NCBI GenBank assembly: GCA_004431415.1
Contig: QPMI01000167.1
Span: 62,001 to 126,000, forward strand
Direction of reading: 5' to 3'
Source of the DNA: Cyanophora paradoxa
Taxonomy: Eukaryota > Glaucocystophyceae > Cyanophorales > Cyanophoraceae
Length of the DNA: 64,000 nt
Position numbers and translations under genes: made by a program. A model generated the notes under the pieces. That model worked only from the letters and a program-made list of their open reading frames with translations, ran no database searches and was not told the origin of the DNA. Below are positions 11,752-20,100 of this stretch, piece by piece (positions within the stretch are counted from its first letter, which is position 1; each line of letters opens with the position of its first letter).

Positions 11752-12221
11752 CGGGGAGAAGCCCCACACCCCGACTTCTGAGACCGAGAGGACCCCGCAC
11801 GCTCCCCGCCCCGCACCCGCCCGCGCCGGCGCCCCGCCCACCTCCGAAGGCTCGTGCCCCACTGGCCGCGTGCACGGCACACTCCCATTGGAGATCACAC
11901 TGCGCGGCTTTGGCACGGCTGCGCCTGGCGGGAGCTCGCCCCCCGCGGTGTGCTGGGGCGGAGCAAGGCCGGGAGAACGGGCGGCGCCGGCGGCCGCTGC
12001 CTCACACCTAGAGCCTCAGGGCCTCTGCGCTGGCGCGCGGCGACGGGGTGGAGGCGGGAAGGGGCCTGCCGGGCGGCGATGGAGGCGCCAGCGCGCTCCG
12101 CCAGAGCGCGGGAGACGAGCGCCGCTCAGCGGCTGCAGGTGCAGGAAGCAGCCTGGGCGGCCGCCACTCCGCGGAAGCAGGAAGCTGAAGTTGCGCGCTC
12201 GGACTATGATAATAGCGGGGC
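11752..12221. other. Convergent intergenic region between mnmE and the TMEM234-like gene
   Basis: No gene is supported. GC-rich throughout, with no clear repeat. It must hold the 3' ends of two converging genes. No AATAAA-type polyadenylation signal stands out. Confidence 0.4.
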
Positions 12222-12683
12222 TCAGTCGGCAGGGCGGCTGAGGGCACAGAGGGACGCTCCCGCCAGAACGAATGCCATTCCCACGTACGTGCCTGGCATG
12301 CCACGCGTCAGCGCGCGCACGCGACGGCGACGGGGCGCGCCGGCACGCGTACGTCTGCTGAGAGCGCCGTCACCGAGCAAGGAGCCAAAGATGCACGTGA
12401 AGACGAGCGTGAGGCCGTTAGTCACGGGCGAGATGATCGACAAGTCGCCGGCCGAGAGCGTATAGAAGAACAGCGCCGACCCAGCCATGTTGGCACCGAA
12501 CGGCACGATGAACCTCCACGACGTCGCCAGGAACAGGATGCGCTTGGCTTGCCGCATAACAGCGCCATCATTTTTGCCCACAGTCTCGATGCCGGCGCTG
12601 CCGCGCTTGAGCAGCGGGTTCGTGAGGCCCCACAGGAGCGCCACGGCGAGCGGCGTCAAGATCGGTGACACCGCGGACGACAT
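12222..12683 (-). CDS. TMEM234-like small multi-span membrane protein (DMT superfamily fold)
   Basis: The ATG (complement of 12681-12683) opens SSAVSPILTPLAVALLWGLT, then NPLLKRGSAGIE, which matches the start of TMEM234 (ALWG.T.PLLKR.SAG). Four hydrophobic segments follow the family layout: an N-terminal one, FIVPFGANMAGSALFFYTL, DLSIISPVTNGLTLVFTCIF and, after an intron, YVGMAFVLAGASLCAL. One GT-AG intron with donor after GALSR and acceptor GGCATGCCAG restores the conserved final helix in frame. The stop is at 12222-12224. TMEM234 proteins are small four-helix relatives of EamA/DMT transporters with no firmly assigned substrate. The length (about 130 residues) is typical of the family. Confidence 0.8.
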   Translation of the reverse strand: MSSAVSPILTPLAVALLWGLTNPLLKRGSAGIETVGKNDGAVMRQAKRILFLATSWRFIVPFGANMAGSALFFYTLSAGDLSIISPVTNGLTLVFTCIFGSLLGDGALSRRTRAGAPRRRRVRALTRGMPGTYVGMAFVLAGASLCALSRPAD

Positions 12684-12996
12684 GATTAGCTGAAGTGCGC
12701 GCGCGCTCTGTTGTGTGAGGCGCCGGCGCAGCTAACCGCTCGCAGCTGCAGCCGCAAGTTGTCGTGAAGTTCTCACGATTACGATAGGTCGTCGTAAGAG
12801 CCTTCTTCAGAGCTGCAATTGAACAAACACGGCCTGTGACACGCGTCTATGGGTACATGTACAGCACACACTATCGACGCTGTGAACAAAGGGCGTGAGT
12901 CCTGGGGAACGGAGCCCCTCTATCCGGTCTACGCGCTAACCGGCGCCGCACAAGACTGTGGGCGGAAGAGGTTGGTGGTCAACCAACCGGGGGGAG
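12684..12996. other. Upstream region of the TMEM234-like gene
   Basis: No gene is supported. It holds the presumed promoter of the minus-strand gene at 12683, in moderately AT-rich sequence. A tRNA-like stretch near 12890-12950 was examined and dismissed. Confidence 0.4.
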
Positions 12997-13264
12997 AGCT
13001 ACCGTAAAACACTTAAGTAATGCGGGCACTTAAGTAATGCGGTCCCGAAATAATGCGGTTTTTGCTGGCAAAACGCATTAATTTGGGGGCGCATTAATAT
13101 CGAAGCGCTAAGCCGGCGCTAAGAAAACTGCGGTATGTACCCCCCTCACGCAGCCAAAGGCTTCAAAACGCATTAATTCGGGAGCGCATAATTAACCGAA
13201 CTGGGGGTCCGGGTCCAAAAACGCATTACTTACAGGCGCATTACTTAAGTGTTTTACGGTAGCT
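12997..13264. mobile_element. MITE-like element with 28-bp perfect terminal inverted repeats
   Basis: Bases 12997-13024 (AGCTACCGTAAAACACTTAA onward) are the exact reverse complement of 13237-13264. Inside, a sub-motif ACTTAAGTAATGCG recurs directly after the left end, and several copies of CGCATTA with spaced variants occur in both orientations, so the interior is also largely self-complementary. Length 268 bp, no coding potential, AT-richer than the neighbouring genes. This is the profile of a non-autonomous DNA transposon. A target-site duplication is not clear because the ends run into AGCT/AGCTAGC simple sequence. It lies 22 bp from the stop codon of the Fanzor-like remnant. Confidence 0.75.
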
Positions 13265-13285
13265 AGCGCAGCTAGCTAGCTACAG

Positions 13286-13703
13286 CTAAAGCTTAAGCTG
13301 CAGGCGCTGCCTCTTCGCCGGTGGCGGGGCCGCCGACGAGGAGCCGGGCGCCTCAGGGTCCGGATCGGGTGCGGGGTCCGGGGCCGGGGCTCGAGCTCGT
13401 GCCGGGACGTCGACGGCCGCGACGTCGACCTCCAGCGGAGGGGTTTTCCCGTCGGCGTCGTCCGCACCCGAGGCCTTCCGAAGCGTGATGTTCCTGCGAG
13501 AAATGTAACGCGGCGGGGCAGGGAAAACGTTAACTGGGGCCGCGGTGCGCGTGCGCGCGCACGCACCGCGCCCCGTTGAAGTCGCGGTCCATGGTCGCCC
13601 CGCACGCCGGGCAGCGGAAGACCTTGTTGCCCCGGAGCTTGCTGTGGATGTGCCCGCAGTTCCCGCACGTCTTGGAGGTGTAGTCCTCGCGGACGATGTA
13701 GAG
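13286..13703 (-). pseudogene. C-terminal remnant of a Fanzor/TnpB-type RNA-guided nuclease
   Basis: Two exons (13567-13703 and 13286-13493) joined by a GT-AG intron at 13494-13566 encode YIVREDYTSKTCGNCGHIHS, then KLRGNKVFRCPACGATMDRD, then FNGARNIT. This is the C-terminal zinc ribbon of OrfB/TnpB and eukaryotic Fanzor (YTSKTC..CG ... F.CP.CG) followed by the last RuvC catalytic Asp in DRDFNGARNI. The intron lies exactly inside NGAR/NI and keeps the frame. The protein then runs through an acidic Pro-rich tail to a basic AKRQRLQLKL terminus (possible NLS), with the stop at 13286-13288. No RuvC-I, RuvC-II or REC sequence was found upstream; that DNA is occupied by the divergently transcribed nucleoside-deoxyribosyltransferase-like gene. 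So this is a truncated, probably dead copy, or a domesticated zinc-ribbon fragment. Confidence 0.75.
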
Positions 13704-13805
13704 CTGGCAGAGAGGCAGGTCTGAGCTCAGTGAGCTCAGTGAGCTGGCAGAGCTGGCTCTGAGCTGCAGCTGCGGGGATACTCAAATTCGAGCCGCAGCT
13801 TGAGA

Positions 13806-14825
13806 ATGGTCCCCGACCCGCGGCCGACTCCGGCTCCCGCAGCACATGAAGACGGAATCTCGCTGGCAGCTGCCGCGCTCGCGGATCCGGTTCTGAGCAA
13901 GCGCCCTGCAGTTTACCTCGCAGGCAAGTTCGCCTCCATCCTGCTTGCAATCCTATTGCGATATTGTCGCGAGACGCAAAAGCTAAGCACGATTTGTCTC
14001 TCTGCGCAGGCCCCGCAGTGTTCCGAAAGGATGTCGTTCAGGTTCGATTCAAACTGCCTTGCCTTCCGCCGCCCAGCATGCAGCCGTGGGCATCAGATAG
14101 ATCTAGATTCATGCTACGCGCAGCACGCACAAGAGCTCCGTGCCGAGTGCTCGAGAAGAAATTTGCGGTGAGGCGCCCAGCGTCTTCGCCGTCCCCGCGC
14201 TCATAGCAGTGCAGCGGGCTGTTCCCCATCGATAACCTGGTAACAAAGGATCCAGCGGCGCTCCCGGCGCACGTCATTTACCGAGGTCTCCTGACTGGCT
14301 ATCGCTGCGAGCGCGGCTGATAGAACTGCAGCGAACTGCGAGCTGATAGATGCGGCGGACGCGGTGGTTGCGGACGCGTCGCCATTCCGTGGCCCGTCGC
14401 TGGACGCCGGGACCTCCTTCGAGATCGGCTACGCGGCGGCGAAGGGCAAGCCAATCGTGCGCCCTCCAGGCCTCGAGCTGCGGCGGGGCGGCTCGCTAAC
14501 GCCGCGCCCCTCCACAGTTCCTGTACACGTCCGCCTTCGGCAGCAACTACGTGCAGCGCGTCCTCGCCTTCGGTCCGCCCCGCCCCGCCGCCGGCCCCGG
14601 CCCCGGGGGCGCCCGCTGAGGGGTGCCGCCGGCCCCGGCCCAGACGCGGGGTGCAGGCGGGAGGGGGGCGCGTGGCGGGACTCGAACGGGATGGAGGTAG
14701 AGTCGTTCGACCAGCACGACAACCTGATGATCGCCTGCGCCGCGCGCGCCCTCCTCCCCACCTTCCTGGAGGCCCTCGACGCCGCCGCCAAGCACCTCGC
14801 CGCCTCCCACCCCGCCCCCAGGTAG
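13806..14825 (+). CDS. Nucleoside 2-deoxyribosyltransferase-family protein
   Basis: The family cleaves or exchanges the base of (deoxy)nucleotides through a covalent deoxyribosyl-Glu intermediate. Exon 1 ends KRPAVYLAG; the GC-AG intron 13924-14009 joins it to PAVFRKDVVQ, matching the family N-terminal YLAGP.VF. A later exon gives SGLFPIDNLVTKDPAALPAH and then VIYRA, which splices to NCELIDAADAVVADASPFRG and PSLDAGTSFEIGYAAAKGKP. The Asp of ADASPFRG and the Glu of SFEIGYA are the conserved active-site residues. The C-terminal exon SFDQHDNLMIACAARALLP supplies the conserved DNLM motif. The stop is at 14823-14825. The ATG at 13806 is the nearest in-frame Met. Middle exons are less certain. Nucleotide salvage or sanitation is the likely role; cellular location is unknown. 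Confidence 0.8.
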
Positions 14826-15067
14826 CCCGCCCCCGCGAGGGGGCCCCCGCACCCGCCCACCGCCCCCTTCATTCTTCCCCCACCTTGTCCCTCCGGCCCT
14901 TCATTTCTCGCCCCTACTCAACCCCTCTGACCGGCCCGTCTTGCCAACTTCGCCCCTTCCCGCCCTCATTTTCTGCTTTTCCGAGCCGAAAGCTCGCTTT
15001 GCGTCTTTGAAATTAAAATAACGCTCCTGCCTCTCAGAGTCTGGTAAAATCGCGCGGGGGGGGGCAG

Positions 15068-17093
15068 CTAGTGGGAGGGGGAGGCGGCGGCCTTGGCGGC
15101 CTTGGCCTTGGCTCTCCGCTTCGCGTTCTTCGCCCGCGTCTTAGCCGAGCCGCCCGCCTCGCCTTCCTCCTCGCCCCCCTCCTCGCCCCCCGCCCCCCGC
15201 GAGGAGGCACCCGCCGGGCGCCCCACTTTGACCCCTGCGCCGCGCTCTTAGCGCGGGCAGGCCGGCTGGGGCGGGGCGGGCGGGGCGCGCCGGCGGGGCC
15301 GCTGCTGACGGGGACGCCCTTGGCCTTGCCCTTGGCGGGGCCTCTCCTGCGGGGCGGGCCGCCGGGGGCCATGCCGAAGGGGATGCCCATCGCGGGCCCC
15401 ATCCCGCCCATGCCCATCATCATCGCCAGCAGCGCGTCCTCGAGCTCCTCCTGCCCCGCCTCCTCGTCCTCGTCGTCCTCCTCCTCCCCGGGGCCGGCCT
15501 CCTGCAGCTGCTCGAACCACGCCATCGCCTGCGCCCCGCCCCGCCGCTCGCTTGCCGCCGGCAGGCCCAGCGGAGGGGCGGGCCGGGGCGGACGGCGGGC
15601 TTGTGCTCCTTGGCGAAGTGCGCGCGCATGAGGTTCTCTGTGCTCAGCACCTTCCCGTCCAGCCCGCACCGCAGCCGCCCGTCTGCCCCCCGCCCGCCCC
15701 TCGGCCCCCGCCCCGCACGTGCGCACGCGGTCGGGGGCCCAGCGTACCGCGGGTGTTCTCCTGGATGTTCTCCAGCATGAAGCTGCGGCGGGGCGGGGCG
15801 GGGCGGGGCGGGGCGGGGCGGGTGAGGCGGGGCGGGGCGGGCGGGGGCGGGGGCGGACGCGTCGAGGATCTCGTCCTCCTCGAGCTCGCGGAGCTCCTCC
15901 TCGTCCAGCTCCTCCCCCATCCCCGCCGGCCCCCGCCTGCGCCCCTCGCTCGCCCCCGCCCCCACGCCGCGCGCCCCAGGCAGGGCGGCGGACGCACATG
16001 CCAGGGGGCACCCCCATGCCCATGCCGGGCGGCATGCCCATGCCCGGCATGAAGAAGAACTCCTGCGGCACGCCGCCCCCCGAGCCCCCGCCCCTCCCCT
16101 TCCCCTTCTTCCCCTTCCCCTTCTTCCTGCCCCCTGCCGCCGGCCGTCAGCGTGGGTCGGCGGGCGGGCGGGGCGGGGCGCGCCGCGGCGAAAGCCCGGG
16201 CGGTCGTCCTCGTCGCTGTCGTCCATGAAGATCATGCCGGGGCCGAACGGCTGCAGGCCCGTCACCGCCCGGCCGGCCCTGGCGCTGGGCGGGGGCGGGG
16301 GCGGGAAGCGGGGCGCGCCATGCCCATGCCGGGGCCGGAGAAGAGAAAGTGGGCCATGTCCATGCCGAACATCTCCGAGAAGTGCGACATGAAGTCTTCC
16401 ATGTCGAAGTCCTCGTCGTGGTCCAGCTCCCCCCGGTCGTACCTGCCGCCCCGCCCCCTCGCTCCCCGCCCCGGCCCCACCCGCCCCGGCCCGACCCGCC
16501 CCGCAGTTCCCGCGCACGCTGCACGCTTCTCCGGATCCGACAGCACCGCGTACGCCTCCGACAGCTCCTGCGCGCCGCTCCGTCAGCGGTCCACGCCGAC
16601 GTTCTTGGGAGCGCGGGATCGTGGAATTCAAATGGCTCTCCACGGGGCACATGAAGCTCTGCCCCGCCGCTCTAGAACAGACCGATTAGTCGCGCTTCCA
16701 GCGCTTTGGAGCTTTGGAGGCCGCACGCGAGGCGCAGTCGCCCGCCGGATCATTGCCCGCCGCGACCCATGCCGGCATGCGTGCGGGCTGCGGTCGCGTT
16801 CGACGTTCGACGCACCTGGAACTTCTTTGTAGCCTCCGGATCATCGGGGTTCTGCGCAGAGCGCCGGCCGTGAGCGGCAGCGGAGATGGCGGAGCGCGAC
16901 TGGGGACTTGACGGCTCGCCTTGTCGGGGTGCAACTTCACTGCTAGCTTGCGGTATGACTGCGGACGCCGCATTTCAGGGGCGCAGGCGACGCAGTGATT
17001 CGCTGGCTCTGGCGCCATGCGCGCCTTTTTGATCTCGTCATCTGGCGCATCCTTCTCGATCTGCAGCACCGCGTAGAAGTCGATGTGTGCCAT
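15068..17093 (-). CDS. DnaJ/Hsp40 protein with Met/Gly-rich and acidic segments and a zinc-finger-like exon
   Basis: The ATG (complement of 17091-17093) opens MAHIDFYAVLQIEKDAPDDE. Two GC-AG introns (16959-17024 and 16852-16919) join IKK to SYRKLAVKLHPDK and then NPDDPEATKKFQ, giving an intact J domain with HPD, followed by ELSEAYAVLSDPEKRAAYD. Next come an acidic Met-rich exon (FDMEDFMSHFSEMFGMDMAH), a Gly/Met/Pro repeat (MPGMGMPPGMGMGVPPGM), acidic helices (GEELDEEELRELEEDEILD), an exon with CGLDGKVLSTENLMRAHFAK plus EHK that looks like a single C2H2-type finger with one unclear ligand, and a Lys/Ala-rich tail (AKNAKRRAKAKAAKAAA). The stop is at 15068-15070. It should recruit Hsp70; the basic tail suggests nuclear or nucleolar location (inference). 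Its start codon lies 94 bp from that of VPS54 on the other strand. Confidence 0.8.
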
Positions 17094-17187
17094 TTTTTTG
17101 CCGGAGGGGTAGAGCTACCGTAGACGCCGGAGGGGATCGCGGTCTCTCAGGACCAGGAGCGATGCCTCGATAGCGATCGATGAATCG

Positions 17188-20100
17188 ATGAAGAGCTGGT
17201 TCAAGAAGAAAGAACAGCCCGGCCCGCCGCCGGCCGCAGCGGCGCGGCACGGAGCCGGCGGCGGACCGGCGAGTCGCGGGGCGGCTCCTCCCGCCACCTC
17301 TTCGTCTGCAGCGAAACCGGAGCCCGTTGCGAGTCTCTACATCGCCCCACGGACTCCGGTTCGCCCCGTGGAGCGTAAGGAGCGAAAGCATCAACCTGCA
17401 GACGAGGATGCCACTGTCCAGTTCCAAATGCCTTATAGCCTCCTCGCCGGTGCGCATTGTTTGCGCTCCGGGGCGCTGCGCGCGTGCGGCACCTGTCAGT
17501 ATGAAAACCTGGCCCCAGTGTGCTGGGACCCGGCGCACGAGAGGGATAAGCAGGCTCCGATCGAGTTCGCGGACATCCCTTCCAGCGTGCCGGCGGGGCG
17601 CGGGATGGTCAACTCGGACGCGTTCCAGCGGGCGCTCGGTGAGAAGGAATGGAAAGTGAGTAGCAGTCGCCGCTCGCGACGCCGCTGGCTGCACAACATC
17701 GCACGCGCGCGGGGCGTAAGCGCTCCGCTCGATGATTTGTGCTGACCTCACCCTGCCAGCCGTACTTCCACTTCCTGGCCGACCACGTCGACGGGGACCC
17801 GTACAAGTGCGCGGGCCGCCCCCTGCGCCGCCGGGCCGTCGCTGAGCGGTGCGCGCAGGGAGTTGCTGGTGTTCGGCACGCGGGAGGCGGGGCCCGTCGC
17901 GGAATCCATCGCCGCCTGCCGCAAAGTCATCCCAGAGGCGAGCCGGGCCGGGGCGGGGCGGGGGGCGGGGGCGGCGGCTGAGGCGGGGGCAGATCTTCTT
18001 CGACCCGAACTTCGACCTGGAGGACCCGAAGACGTTCGAGCTGGCGATCCCGAAGATGTACGAGGCCAAGTTCCTCGAGGGGCGCCTCGGCGAGTACCAG
18101 GACGCCGTCGAGGTCCAGCTCATGCGCCACGTCGCCGTCCGCTCCGTCGCCTTCTTCGAGGCCCGCCCCCGCCCCCGCCCCGCCCCGGCCGGCCCCGCGC
18201 GGGGGCCGAGGGTGGCGGCGCGGGGCGCAGAACCTGGAGACGCTGAAGACGCTGAAGCGGGAGGTGCAGCGGACGGTGGTGGAGATCCAGGCGCTGCGGC
18301 ACGTCCTCTCGAACATGGAGCGGAGCATGGTGCACGCGCACCTCCGCGTGGCGCAGCTGCAGCGGCGGCGCCTCAACATGTCCAAGCTGTACGCCTACCT
18401 GAAGATGGCGAGCACGGTGACGAAGACGCAGGAGGCGGTGCAGATGCTGCTCGCGACGAGCCACTACGTGGAGGCCCTCGAGCTCATCGAGCGCGCGCGC
18501 GGCATCATCGCCGACGAGCTCGCCGGCATCCGCGCCCTCCGCTACCAGGACCTCGAGCTCGAGGACGTGCGCGCCACCGTGGGGAGCATGATGGAGGCCG
18601 AGCTCGTGAACCTGCTCGTCGAGGGGAGCGGGCGGCAGCGCGAGCGGCCCTTCCTCCACGAGCGCTTCGCCGCCCTCGCGCACCGCGCCGGCCACGGGCC
18701 CGACACGCCCCGCGACGAGCCCGAGGCCCGCGCCGGCTTCAACCTCTCCCTCGAGGTCGGCGCGCCGGCGGGGCCCGGCTTCCGCCGCAGCATCTCCCTC
18801 CAGGAGAACATCGCCCGCATCGCCGACGCCGTCGAGAGCGCCCGCGACCGCCCGCCCCGCTCCCCGCGCCCCGCCCCCGCCGGGCCCGCCTGGGCCGCCC
18901 GCCGTCGCCTGGTGCGCCCCCCGCGGCGTCGCCGGCGAGCGCGGGGCGGGGCGGGGAGCGAGGGGGGCCCCGGGGGCAGGCGGAGGCGGCGGAGCGGCAG
19001 CAGCAGGAGGCGGAGTTCCGCGTGCGCCCTCGCCCTCCCTCGCCGCCCCCGCCCTGCGCCGAGGGGCGGGGCGGCAGGGGCACGTGGGGACGCTGGCCGA
19101 GCACCTGCTGGGGGCGGGGCGCCTCGGGCACGCCCTCCTCGCCTGCCAGGATGCCGTCCGCCGCGAGCTCAACAAGATCGTCCGCAAGGTGCCCCCCGCC
19201 CCGCACCCCCCGCCCCCTCCCGCCCGCCCCCGCCTCGGCGACGTGATGATCCTCTTACATGTCTTCAAAGTTCCCTGAACTCCCGTGTTGACGCGAATCT
19301 AATCTGATCCCCGCGCCCCGCCCTTGACCCGTCCCTGCCGCGCCGCCCACGCGCTAACCTCCGCCCGCCTCGCCGCCTCCCGCGCCCTCTGCCCCCACTC
19401 TTCAGGTTCGCCCTTTGTCCTCTTCTGCGCGCTACTCCTAGACGGCACGACGTGATGAACCTTTCTATATAGTCTTCAAAGTTCCCTGAACAATCCTGTT
19501 GACGCTTTAAAATCTGATCCCTGCCGGCCCTCGCCACTGCCCCCGCTCCGCGCTCGCTCCTCCGCCCCCGTGCTGATCTGCGTCCTTGCTCGCGCCCGCC
19601 AGGTTCGCCCCGCGATCGCGGACGCTTCCCTCTCCCCCGGGAGTCCACGTGATGAATCTTTTCATTCTAGTCTTCAAAGTTCCCCGAACAGCCGTGTGGA
19701 TGCATGCATTCTGATCGCCTGCCCCTCTCCTCCCCTCCCCGCCCCCTCTTCCCTGCCCCCGTGTCCTGACCATCGCCCTCTCCCGTCTCCCCGCTTTACC
19801 CGGCCGCGCTCATCAGGTCCGCTCCTCCCTTGCCCGCTGCTCCCCCTCCAACGCGCCGCCATGTGATGAGCCCTTCATCTATAGTCTTCAAAGTTCCCTG
19901 ACCCCTGATGACCACTTCTAGCCTGATCGCGCGCCGCGCTAATCCTGGCGGCTGCACCTCGGGGCCGGGTGCGGGCGGCGACTGACCCCGCTGCAGGCGA
20001 TCGTGACTGCGGACGCCGGCCTCGCGGCGATGTTCCCCGCCCAGACCAACGCCTGGCGCGCGCCCCCTCGCTCCTTCCCCCGGCCCCCGCCTCACGCGCC

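Noticed and set aside
12870-12990. tRNA-like stretch on the minus strand (GGTTAGCGCG)
   Set aside because: No T-loop motif or acceptor pairing follows.
14016-14825. Upstream Fanzor exons (RuvC-I/II) on the minus strand opposite the deoxyribosyltransferase-like gene
   Set aside because: No RuvC or helix-turn-helix motif was found in any minus-strand frame, and the plus strand is a convincing gene.
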